The notes below the pieces were generated by a model, which worked only from the letters and a program-made list of their open reading frames with translations, searched no databases and was not told the origin of the DNA. Positions 1 to 12,900 of a DNA stretch of 64,000 nucleotides are shown one piece after another. The stretch's first letter is position 1. Each line of letters starts with the position of its first letter. The stretch covers positions 930,001-994,000 of the forward strand of contig CAOLHI010000745.1 of NCBI GenBank assembly GCA_948474755.1. Direction: 5' to 3'. Origin of the DNA: Ctenosaura bakeri. Taxonomy: Eukaryota; Chordata; Lepidosauria; Squamata; Iguanidae. The position numbers and the translations under genes are program-made.

Positions 1-728
1 GAAATTAATGCAGCTGGAGTCTTACAGGAGATGATTGTCCATCCTTTGCATTAGATTCCTGAAACCCTTTTAAACCTTCCTTTGCCCAGGAGCTGAATGC
101 AATTCATGAAGTGACTTGGGTGGATAGATAATGGCATGACAACAGTGGTGGTAGCTGATAGCATTTTGCCACCAACTGTATAAGGCACATTTTGATTCTA
201 AGTATGTCTATGCAGGAATAAGCCCTGTTTTCTAAGACTATAAAGCACAGTTCAGTTTAATGCCACAGCTTTCCCTTTAAATGCACTGTGTCTAGGATTT
301 ATGCAAATCACAGATCACTTAACAGGAGAAGAAACTTATGAGCAATCCAAGAAATTCCAGAGGCCACAATCAGCAAGCAGGCTAGAGATTCCCCATTCCT
401 GTTTTAAACCCTTGTGAATAGGGGAAGGAGAGTTCAAATACAGTAGGCCAAGCTGTTGATCACTGAAAGAAAACTAGCCCATTTCCATCTGTATCAGCAG
501 TCTGTTGGATTTGGATATCCTAAAAAGGAGAGAAAATATTAATCCACTTGATTAAAGCTATTCAGTTGGTTTACCTGCAGGTGATTCTTCAACATACAGT
601 TAGGAGAAAGAAGTCAGAGCTTAAGGCTTGTTCTTTGCCCTTGTTCCAAGATGTTGCTTTACGAATAATAAGTGTTTTGTCTTGCAATATGTATTGAGAG
701 TGCCTGTTAATCACAACGTATTTTTTAG
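1..728 (+). other. EIF3A: EIF3A intron 1 (3' part)
   Basis: The window opens inside the first intron. I searched this stretch for the expected first coding exon (a 16-residue start beginning Met-Pro-Ala-Tyr in other vertebrates) and did not find it, so exon 1 and the promoter lie upstream of the window. The intron ends with a T-rich tract and AG at 727-728. No repeat family was recognised here. Confidence 0.8.
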
Positions 729-919
729 AATTTCTTGAGGTTGGGAAAAAGCAACCTGCTCTTGATGTCCTCTATGATGTTATGAAAAGTAAGAAACACC
801 GAACATGGCAAAAGATTCACGAACCAATTATGCTGAAGTATTTGGAACTCTGTGTGGACCTCCGCAAGAGTCACCTGGCAAAGGAAGGATTATATCAGTA
901 CAAAAATATCTGCCAGCAG
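729..919 (+). CDS. EIF3A: EIF3A exon 2
   Basis: Encodes about residues 17-80 (Glu-Phe-Leu-Glu-Val-Gly through Ile-Cys-Gln-Gln), N-terminal helical repeats. The first codon is completed by a G from exon 1. Acceptor AG is at 727-728 and donor GT at 920-921. Confidence 0.95.
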
Positions 920-3900
920 GTAAAGGCTTTGTGGTTTTAAGTCCATTAATCATATTTATTTATTATCTCACCTTTCTCCCAGTGTAGGACCCAAAGCTCT
1001 TACACATGAACTAAAAGTAAATACAGCTACAAACCAATAAGTAGTCATTCTTAAATGCTTGTTTTCTAATTTTCTGTCCATATTTGTTTTGGAAAAAAAC
1101 ATACCTACTGCTTGCTTACAGTATTATCATATTTCTTCACAAAATAGCTTGGATTTGGCTAGACAAAGTAACCGATTCTTAATATTAGTAAGTTCTGGAA
1201 TCTATGAAGTAGAAGCAGAGTTCATTTGATTTTAAAATATGGTGTTACACTGCTGTATGTTGCTCTCATGTGTTGAGTTTTCTGTACAAGTCTAATGTCT
1301 AAGAAGTTTATTTAGCTGCTCTGCTTTTGATATAGGTGAACATCAAGTCTTTGGAGGATGTAGTTCGGGCCTATTTAAAATTAGCTGAAGAAAAAACTGA
1401 AGCTGCTAAAGAAGAGTCTCAGCAGATGGTATTAGACATAGAAGACCTGGATAATATTCAGACCCCAGAGAGGTAGGTTGTGCTATGATCTTCTGATATG
1501 CGGGTTAAATTTTGTCTGTATTAAGTATATGCATTGAAGATAACCAACCCAACTAATTTCAATCCTAAAATCCACCATATGAAAACATTTATAAAATGAA
1601 GTCTTTATTGGCTTATGAATGTCTCAGATAGATCATCTTTCAAGGTGGAATGATGTGAAAGTTCTGTAGTAGTCTAAAAACAAAACAACAAAAATAATTC
1701 CTGTGATCTTGAAAAACGCTTTCTAACTGCTGTAGTCCTGTCGTTAGTGGTTGATTGTACTGAATCTTGGCAAGTGAAACAAAATGAGAAATAGATGGCA
1801 TAGAAGAAAATATTTCTCTTTGTTCTCAGTGTTCTCCTAAGCGCTGTTAGTGGAGAGGATACTCAGGATCGTACTGATCGGTTACTTTTGACTCCCTGGG
1901 TGAAATTTCTATGGGAATCATACAGGCAGTGCTTGGATCTTCTTAGAAACAACTCAAGAGTAGAGCGGCTATACCATGATATTGCACAGCAAGGTAAAAT
2001 TGTAATTAATGTGATAACTTTTGTAGCCTCTCTAAAAGCGGGGTTTGGAAGTAGATATCTTATTGGTTACTTACCTTTGAGAAGCAGATGGATGAATAAT
2101 TTTCTTCAGAAACCAAATTAGCAAAATTTAGCAAAAAAGCAAAATTTTAGTCTTAAATATTTTAAAGGGACAATTCAATTAATACTGGCTTCTTAGTAGG
2201 TAACTGAGATGGAGTACCAAACTCTTTTCCAAGAGCAAGATTGGTAATGTTCAAATAAATGCTATGGTTAGGTTTCTATAAAGTTCAGTTTCTTTTTTTT
2301 AAGTACTAAAACATACTACATTTGGAATAATAACCTTGCAGCTTTCAAGTTTTGTTTGCAATATACCCGTAAGGCTGAGTTTCGCAAACTCTGTGACAAC
2401 TTGAGAATGCATTTGGGTCAGATCCAGCGTCATCACAATCAAAGCACAGCCATCAATCTTAATAATCCAGAGAGTCAGTCAATGCACTTGGAGACAAGGC
2501 TTGTACAGCTGGACAGTGCTATCAGCATGGAACTGTGGCAGGTATGTGTTTAACATATTGAGGCAACATTGTGTATTTCTTTCAGTCTTGCTGCCTACAT
2601 TCTTTAAGGGATCTAGTAGCTTAGAGCTGCCACAGGTGTTTGGTCACCTTTGTAGAACAGTACTAAGTATATTTAGTTTATTAAATATATTTAGTTGTGT
2701 TTTAATATGGTTTTACAGTTAAATATGCTTTAGCTTTCCAGTTGGTATAATGGGTACATCTGCATGTTTGTCAATAAATCTGTTGCTGCATTGAAGAATG
2801 TTTGTTCTATCTACTTTTGTTTGATATAGCATGCATTTATTTTCTTTCAGGAAGCTTTCAAAGCTGTGGAGGATATACATGGATTATTTTCATTATCCAA
2901 AAAACCACCAAAACCCCAGCTGATGGCAAACTATTACCATAAAGTTTCTACTGTATTCTGGAAATCAGGAAATGCACTGTTTCATGCATCTACACTTCAT
3001 CGTCTTTATCATCTTTCAAGGGAAATGCGAAAGAATCTCACACAGGAAGAGATGCAGAGGTGGGAAAAATTTTGATTTGGCATTGTTTGATTTTCTGATT
3101 GAGATTATCAGTGGTATAGCTGATTTTCTAGTAGTGGTTTGTTAGTTATAATTTAAAAGTTGTGAATTAAGCCCTTTTCTAAGACTTAGCCTCTTGAATA
3201 GATGGGAAAGCTAGTAAACTATGTAAGACTGTGCAAAATGATAGTATTCCAAGCTTATTTCTGTGATCTTTTTGTCTGTAGAATGTCAACGAGAGTCCTT
3301 TTGGCTACTCTTTCAATTCCAATAACTCCTGAACGAACTGACATTGCTCGACTTCTGGATATGGATGGTATAATTGTTGAAAAACAGCGGCGACTAGCAA
3401 CATTGTTGGGCCTTCAGGCCCCACCTACACGAATTTCTCTTATTAATGATATGGTGGGTAGAATTCTGTTAGCCTTTTTAAAGATTGGCACAATCAATTT
3501 ATTACTCAAATTTTATAACTGTACAAACATTTTTGCAAATTTATGTGAAAACATCAGGGTAAGACGACGTCCTTGATTAAAAAACACGTTAGTAAAACTT
3601 ACAGAAGATGTTCAGACCTAAAGATTGCACTCATTATTTCACAAATACTACTTTGTTCCTATGATACCTGTGTGTCTGCAGCATCAGTTAAAAATCCTTA
3701 GTGTTATAGGTCTACAACGCAAGTAGGCAGCTATAGAAAGCAAGGGACATTAGTTCCTCAGAAGTTCTTGGAGGGCCTCACCTCTCAACCACAAAAATCA
3801 AAAAATTATTTTGCTCCCAAATACCCTGTGGGGGATATGGGGGCATCCTGGGCCATTTTAGGCTTAGAAGAGGCTTTTTTAGCAACAGGAAGTGAGCAGA

Positions 3901-6900
3901 AGTCATTTCCTGTGCCCTTCTGGTTTAAAAAAAAAGTGTTCCAGCTTGTTTAGTATTGTTTAACTTTTTTTTAAAAAATTGTAATTTTCCATAGGTGAGA
4001 TTCAATGTAGTGCAACATGTTGTCCCAGAGGTAAAGGAACTGTATAACTGGCTTGAAGTAGATTTTCATCCACTGAAGCTATGTGGCCGTGTGTGTAAGG
4101 TAAGTACTGAAGATTTATTCAGAAATACAGAATTTATGTGCAGGTGCCAGTGAACATAGATATTGCCCTAGAGTAAATGTGTGTAGTTTGTTTTAAAAAA
4201 TGGTAGACTATCTTAGGTATTCTGTGAGGTTTTTCTCAGTGCTTCCTGTTTGTTTGGTACAGTTGTTCTTACGTCTGTTATGCTTGTTTGGAGTTTTAAT
4301 TTCTGTGGGAATTATGTTAAGTCTTTTGCCACAAAAACTCTTGTGGAAACGCTAGCTCTTCTGAGCACATCTTCTGAATACATAATTTTATGAGTGGTAT
4401 ACCAATCTGTTTCTAGGTTTTCTGAGTGAATGAAAATGTTGGATGAATTTGTATTGATTATAAAAAAAAAATTAAGCTCTGTTTATGGAAGTTGCCCTTT
4501 AGTTTTTGTTTGCTAGACTTGTAGAAATGACATAGGAGAGAAAATAAGTGCCTTAAGTGACTGGTGAAGGCTAGAGATGATATTGAAAGGCAGAAAATAG
4601 AGTAACTCCTTGCAGTGCAGTGCTGTACATGGTTATCATAAGTTCTATATATTCAAGAACTTACTTTCTAACACATTCATTCAAAATTGTAGTTTTCATC
4701 GAAGTAATTCTTTTGAGTTGTACAAGTGAAGCATATTTCATTGTCTTTTTCTTAATACTTGGAAGAAGAAAGGTATTACTGCTTTCCTGGATAATATGGC
4801 AAATGTAATCATCACTTTCACTGACTTCAAACAAAATTTAATTTGACCTGCTCATTAAAGAATAAGGAAAAATGCAGTAATCGTTGAACTAAAGAATAGT
4901 TTTGTGATTTTACCATTAAAACGAAAGTTCTTGGGACTACATTGTGTTGAAAACATTTAAGGGGTTGTTGTTGTTGTGTGCCTTCAAGTTGTTTCTGACT
5001 TGCAGCAACCCTAAGGTGAACCTATCACAAGGTTTGCTGGACTTGGAGGCTGAGAGTGTGTAATGTGCCCATGGTCACCTAGTAGGTTTCCATGGTTGAG
5101 CAGGGACTTGAACCTTGATCTCCTGGGTAGTAGTTCCAATGCTCAAGCCACTGCACCATGCTAGTTCTCATTTAAGGGCTACCCTAGTTTATATTAAGTT
5201 GTGTTTGATTGAGCTTGCCTGTATAAGTACTCGTGAGTTAGAAACTTGAATCTTTTCAGTGTAGACTTCAGAAACAACTAGACAAGAGCCATTTCCTCAC
5301 TAGACTGTTATAGCGCTGTGATTCCACTTGCAACATCCTATGGAATCCTGGGGTTTGCAGTTTAGGGACTGGCCCCTCCCAAAACTGCAGACCCCAGGAT
5401 TTCATAGGATGTTGCAAGTGGAATCATAGCACAATAACAGTCTAATGCAGAAATGGCCAAGGTCTCTCATTTTTCCCAAGTTGAGCTAGCCAAGATTTAA
5501 ATATTTCCAAACAGTTCTTTCTGCTGGAGAATAAGATGATTGATATTGATACAATATATTGAGGAAATATTTTGTTTTGAAATAGATATTTTAAGGTCTC
5601 TGAATTATTTTATACAGGTTTTAAACTGGGTGAGAGACCAATCTGAAAAGGAACCAGAACTGCAGCTGTATATTCCTCATCTACAAAACAACACCATCCT
5701 CAGACTGCTTCAGCAGGTAATGTTAGAACATATTGGAGTGTAAAATACTGTTAAATACATAAAGTACATCTTTATGAATTTGTAAATCTGTCAAAGATTG
5801 AAGTGCTTTGAGATTTCTTGGTCCTGGTATCTCAGATTTTTGAAGAACCTGTTAGTGAAAGATCCAGGGAACATATTAACTGCCAGGATATGCGGAAGAT
5901 TCAGGAGCTGTGTTTGTTCGTTAGTGTCTGCCAGTTGTGTGGAATGTCTAGCAGCTGTTTTTGACTGAGTTCATATATTATCACAAGCAGCATGGTTGTA
6001 ACAGACTAGTTCTGGTAATACTTGTAGCTCCTATCCATATGATCAAAGGAGATCATGCAATGCAGGGAGCAAATCATGGGTCACACGTTGAATTTGACCT
6101 CTCTCTCTCTGGAGACTTCCAGCTCCACAAACATTCATGCTGGCACTGGAGAAAAAAGAAGAGATAACAGGTATTCCTGTGTTAACTAGCATAGTATAGT
6201 TTCCATTGAAATTCCTGTTGACATCCTTCATACTGCTGCTTCATATACTACAGCCACTATCAAAAGAAGACCTGTTGTTCCTAATCTTCTTTGAACAAGT
6301 CTCAAGTGCTGTCTGCAAGATTTCTCAGGGATAAGATTTGAGTGTTTGGGGATAAGAATGGACAGTTGATGTGTGTGCGTGTGTTCAGTTGTGTGAATGG
6401 ATGGGTGGTATGAATGGATAGATGTTGAATGAGCAGCAGAGAGGGTGTGAAGGGTTGCTTTGCCCACTACTGCTATGAAGTCCTCAATCTCTTCTACAGA
6501 CAATATAGATTAGCCTATATTACATAATACCATGGCTCACTATATTGACATTGCTTGTCTCATTAGGGAAGTCTCACAGATGTGGTATGCATCTGCACTG
6601 TCTTCCCTGTAATTAGTAGATGGTGTATTCAAAAGAGTGCTGTGGGAGCAGCCCTGAGTAAGCAGCAGCCATGTCATATCTCTTTGAGTAATGTAGCAAA
6701 GGAGAACAATTTTGGCAAATGGTTTTTCATGTTTACAACTGAATGCAAAAGGGGAAAGGTTACAGTTTCTCATTAGAATAGCCCCACTTCATAAGCTACA
6801 AATGTTCACTGTATTGTTTACACAGTTCTTACTTACTTACTTACATTGTATGTGGTAAGGCTTTATACACATGGTTGCCAGCAATGGTGCTGAAACATGA

Positions 6901-9900
6901 TTTCCAGTGCATGTACAATTAGTATACGCATGTAGAAACTTTATAGATAACTCAAGACTGTAAAAGTTGAGGAGACGCCATGATGCATGTTCAGTAACAT
7001 AGGTTACTGCAGCAGTTCCACTTTTCTTTCGTTGTAATGCTTTCCTTCTTTCTGTGTGATGCTTAGATGTATAGTGGTTCTGCTAACTAACATAAAACAA
7101 TAAAATCGTATATAGTAAGGAGTTCTTTTGAGTGTAAGATGATTAGTGGATTTATGCATCCTTTATTCTGGGTGTGTTTAAGAGATGTTCAGTATTTTCT
7201 AAATGCACATGTCATTGACCTGCTTCCTCTCCATTGGTAAGCAGTGTTATTTCTGATGTGCTAAAGGAATGGCTGAAGGCTAATTAGCAGTTTCACTTCA
7301 TTTAGTGATACTGCCAGTCTCCTTCATACATTGTTGATGTTCAGGAGAGAGAGCAGTTCTTTTAGTAAATACTGACAGGAAATAATGTGTTCCTCAAACA
7401 TATAATTATTATTATTATATAATAATTATCAAATAATTATTATTAATGTCTGATTTGTTTAATTTGGTTGAACTCTTTTAAAAAACAGAACAAATATAGG
7501 CATAACATTATAATGACTGATTGAAAATAATTGAATATTCATGTATTGTTCAGGTGGCTCAAATTTATCAAAGCATTGAATTTTCTCGCCTGACAAGTCT
7601 AGTTCCTTTTGTTGATGCTTTCCAACTGGAACGGGCGATAGTAGATGCAGCTAGACATTGTGATTTACAGGTAAGTACCACAGAAAAGTGTAAAACATTA
7701 ATATGTGTTCATATCTTCAAGTAAACCTGAGTTTTCAACTGAAATTCAATAACACAAAACATGACAACTGTCATTTCTTTTGCAGAACAGTTTCTGTTTG
7801 CTTGCAAAACAGTAGATTCTTATTCAGAAGGCTTCTGGGAGTACAGTTGGAACATGGAAATTCTAACTTTTTTTTCATTATGTTGTTAGATAGTAGATGT
7901 TTAAAGCAGTATGTTTAATGCAAGTAAGTGTAGAATGCAAGTTCTTTCATAGAAAAAGTATTCTTGCTGTGAGAAAAAGAGAATCCTTTTTAGATGATAA
8001 TTCAAATGAAATCTATTTTTTTTCTTTTAGAATTGCTTGTTCTAGTTAACATTTAGACATTTATTTGGTTCATGAGCAAAAACTTGAGATGACTGGGGAT
8101 TAAATTTCTTTAGTCAAGAGACAGCTCTAATAGAAATAAAATCTTTTACATGTAAGTTTAGATAAGTTTAGATATTATTCTGTCTTCTACTTCATCTGAG
8201 AACTGTTCAGCAGTCAGTTGTATATTGTGTTGTGTCTTATGTTCAGGACAGTGATATAAGAAAGGTAAGGCTTGGTGAATAGAAATGTAAACCACTGTAA
8301 AAATTAATTAATTAAAATATTTCATCAAGAATTAATAATGGATTGCTGAATTACTCTACTTCTAATTTTAAAAGGTTCGCATTGATCATACTACTCGAAC
8401 CCTGAGTTTTGGGTCAGATTTGAACTATTGCACTCGGGAAGATGCTCCTCTTGGACCTCAGTTGCAGAGCATGCCCTCTGAGCAGATTAGGAACCAGCTG
8501 ACAGCTATGTCATCAGCCCTTGCAAAGGCTCTTGAAGTGATTAAACCACCTCATCTATTGGTATGTCGTAGGGGTTTTTTTTTGTTTTGTTACATTTTCA
8601 TGTTGGTTGTCAGTATGCCTTTGATACACCTTTATTCTCAAAGAATATTGATGATTTTTGGGAATATTAGGCAGTGTCTCTCAAGATTGAAATTGGGGTA
8701 GTTGGGATAGGTAGCCGTGGCGGAATTAGACCACACCTGTGCCAGCACCCAAACACTCCATCTAGCCATTTTGACAAAGCCAGAAGTGATCCAGAGGTCA
8801 GTTCTGGATTTTCAGAGCTAGGGTCTTTCAACAGAAACCTTGCAAAAAGCGTTGGCAACAATTCCTGCCTTTGGCTTAAGCATCTTACCTCCAATACAGG
8901 GAACATTTTGCCTGCTGTATTCAGTAAATTCAGTAAAGACTTTCCAGGTATTTTCATTTTAAAGGGTGTTCTTTTGCTTCTTTAATTTTATACAGCTGGA
9001 GAAGGAGGAGCAACATCAACAGGCTGTTACAGCTTACTTAAAAAACTCAAGGAAAGAACATCAGCGAATCCTTGCTCGCCGTCAGACAATTGAGGAAAGA
9101 AAGGAACGTCTTGAAAGTCTCAACATTCAACGTGAGAAGGAAGAGTTAGAGCAGCGTGAAGCTGAGCTCCAAAAGGTTCGCAAAGCTGAAGAGGAGCGAT
9201 TGCGTCAGGAAGCAAAAGAGCGGGAAAAAGAGCGCATTCTGCAGGAACATGAACAAATCAAAAAGAAAACAGTTCGTGAACGTTTGGAGCAAATCAAGAA
9301 GACTGAGCTTGGAGCCAAGGCATTCAAAGATATTGATATTGAAGTAAGAAACATACCATTTTCCTTCAGCGACTTGTTTATTCCTCTTGTGGTCACATAT
9401 AGTAGAAATTCTAGATCCTGCTTTCAGCCAGCCTCCCAGGAGTCCCATCCAGGGGCTCATTTAGTTCCTGGGAATGCTACCCTCCACTTTTAAGTATACC
9501 AGGAGGAAAGAAGAACACCTGAGAAATTTGGTTGAGAATTAGTGTGATGACATTAAGTTTTTGAACATATTCCTGATGTCATTCAGCCAATGGAAAACTT
9601 GGAGTAGAGAACACTGTATTTATAGCACAGGAGCCATCCATTGATAGATTGACTCATTGCTTCCCTGGTGAGGCAGAGGATCATGTGGCCAGTTCTTAAT
9701 TATCAAGAGTAAATCACTGGCTCTTCCCTGCAAGTTTTTTCTGTGTTTTAAGCTAGAATAGGTCATATTTCTCACTTCTATTGACTTTTTACATTTATTC
9801 CTGTCCCTATTTTTATTCCTCGTGAATTATATATCTTCGTGTCTTTGGAGTGATACCCCCTTTGAGTTTACTTTTACAATTTAAAAGAGGGTCTTTGTTA

Positions 9901-12900
9901 GCTCCCCCCCTTGTGCGTTGCATTCCTGATCCTGCCTTTCCTTTTTGTTCTGTGTTATGGTTCTGGTGGAGAAAGCATCAGTGAAATCATGGGAGGCTTC
10001 TTCAGTTTGGGCACAAAAATTGCCTTTAGAACACATTTGATCTTTAAAATGTTTGTATGCTGTTAACTGTCTTTCTGTGTGCTGTATAAAGCCATGCTGT
10101 TTCCATATCCCTCATATCTGTTCTGGCTGCCACTTCACTTGCAGTGGCTTAGCTGTAGTGTCCACATTTCTAGCAACTGCTTCCTTGTTTGAAAAAAGCA
10201 GGTTCCAGTCCAGGGATGAGTCTTCCATTGTAACAAACTCCAAGCAGGACAGCAGTAAGGATAAAAGTTTGAAAGATAGGGATCGGGGGTTGTCTTTGAT
10301 AGTTTGGGGAAAAGAACTGGAAAAATGATCTTGGAATCCAGACCTTATGATAAAATGCACTAAAGATTTAAAGATCAGCCAGTAATGTCTCAGATGGAAA
10401 ACCGTAAAGTACTTAAAAATCATAAGGATTTGTGTGTACCAGGATCAGTATGACTTTGTAACATCTTATGCTTTATTGTAGGATCTTGAAGAATTGGATC
10501 CTGACTTCATTATGGCAAAACAGGTTGAACAGCTGGAAAAAGAAAAGAAAGAACTTCAGGAACGTTTGAAGAACCAAGAGAAGAAGGTATAATCAAAAAT
10601 ATGGCTTGCGTACTTGCTGAGAACCAGGAGGAGAGAACAGTGCCTCTTGAAATAGATTTTTTTAGCATCTAAATGTTATCAATCAACAATTATTCTTTTA
10701 TTCAGATTGACTATTTTGAAAGAGCAAAACGCTTAGAAGAAATTCCACTGATTAAGAGTGCCTATGAAGAGCAAAGAATCAAAGATATGGATCTTTGGGA
10801 ACAGCAAGAAGAAGAACGGGTGAGAATTTTGAGCAAACCTACATGAGATGGAAGTAGACTTGTTAATATTTTGTCTCTCTTTTGGTCACTAAAAGTGAGA
10901 TTATCAGTTTATAAAATTTATTTTTGCCTAGTCAGGCAGCATTGTTATCTGGAAAATCTATGATGTCTGGATATGTTAAAATGAAGGAATCAATCTGTTT
11001 TTCTTCCAGATTCTGACATAGCAGAATACAGGTCTTCTGACTGTAAGAAATTATGCAATATATGCCAGTAATTTTTAAATTGTTCATTTGAATACTTAGC
11101 AATTTGGTATAATGCCTAGAATTCTCCTCACATTGTTTATTTAGGAGCCATGCAAAGCAGTGTTTTCATGGTAATGCAGATGATTGAAGGCTTTGTCTAG
11201 AGTTTGTAAACATTATTTTCTGCGTATGTAACAAATAATAGGTTCACCGATAGTTTTTTTTCAGTGTGTGCAGTTAGTCTGGTAAATATCAAATACTAGC
11301 AACATCTGAGTAAGGCAACAAAGAGGCCTGTGGGACTACATAAGAAGACATTTGGAACAAATATCAGTCTAATATTGATTTGGTTTTGCATATATTACAG
11401 ATCACAACCATGCAGCTAGAGCGTGAAAAGGCCCTTGAGCATAAGAACAGGCTGTCAAGGATGTTAGAAGACAGTGATTTATTTATAACCAGGCTCAAAG
11501 CAGCAAGAAGATCAGTTTATGAGGTAAATTAGATTTTATGTTTGTTACATTTTCACATATGGGATTGCTCCAGTTTTTCATAAGCCAGGGCTTTCTTGAA
11601 AATGTGGGTGAGGTGTAATAGAGACACAAGGCTGCCTGTATCACTCTGTCTATATCAGAATTCTGTCTGTGGAGAGTTGTTCTTTCTGAGATATAAAGTT
11701 GTATTTTTATTTCCTCTATTCCATTTGTATTGCACTGTTCTTCTATGAGCATTAGGTTATATTCTAAATTTAACACATTTTCATAGTCTCTACACAGTTC
11801 CACGTATGATTTTCCTGCCTTTACAGAACTCCATTTACTGAAGTCCATTTTAAAAAAGTATCTAAACGTAGACTGGAATTTGGGCAGGGACACCATTCAG
11901 AACCTGCACACACTTCAGAGGGTATTTGTCATACATTCCCCCTCATTTTTTTTATAAATATCATACAGCAGTTCAAGAAATGTATAGTTTATAAAGAAAA
12001 AGAGTGTTTAATTTTCATCTACATGGATCCCTTGAGTCCCACTTTTGGGGAAAAGATGTAAACTTGATTGGTGGAGTGGACTAGCAGACTCAAATCAGTC
12101 TTGTCAGCGTTGAGCATCATGCTCACATGGTCTTCTTTAGGATGCCCTGATGGATTGATTCTTTCATCAGTCCAGACTGAACCTAACACTGTTGTAAAAG
12201 TTTATAAGGAGTCAGCCCTGGAGCATCAGACTTTAGAGGGGTGTTGTTCCAGAGGTTATATATAGTTGATGATTATTCTGAATCTTAGGTGTAGAAATGG
12301 GTTCATCTACTAAATTGTTGCTCTAACCTCAGTGATGGCTTCGTTAATCACCAAGTCTCAAGCTCCAGCCTGACACTATTTAGCTGTAAGAATCCACTTG
12401 TCAAGTTTTCAAAGTTATCAGTCCTTGTGATGATTCTGAAATGGACAGAGTGCAGTATCATATTCTGCAAAGGTACATGGAGTGCCTTTTTGGCATACAG
12501 AGTTTTGGTACCTCAGTTTCTGGAGTATCACTATAGATGCAGTGAATTTAGAATTCTAAATTACTGCCTCAGGTCATAGGGTCTCTCCAGCTGGAGTACC
12601 TAGAGGAACTGCAATAGGGGGCAAAAACCTGGCAAAACTGCTAGAGAGCACAAGTCTTTTTTCAACTAAAATCACAAATCGTGTGAGAAATGATTTGCAG
12701 TGTTATTGCACATCTGGAAATGTATCTGGCTTGAGCTGTTTCTTGAGAAGGGCCGGTTAACTGGATCAGGGCAGGATTCTGAACTGTTGCAGCCTTGGGT
12801 TTATGATCTGTTTATTTAGGATAAGTGGCCCTTCCAGTGGGCTTTCCACATGCCCCCAAAGTGTTTATCCAAGTTTCTTAATGTCAGTAGACGATGGAAG

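Larger units (their letters stand above)
4100..5617 (+). other. EIF3A: EIF3A intron 8
   Basis: Intron of 1.5 kb. It holds a complete tRNA-headed SINE (4964-5168) and a foldback MITE (5288-5458), listed separately. Nothing was recognised in 4100-4950. Confidence 0.8.

Noticed and set aside
11495..11896. 133-codon antisense frame at the exon 15/intron 15 boundary
   Set aside because: No recognisable domain, and part of it is simply the complement of exon 15.
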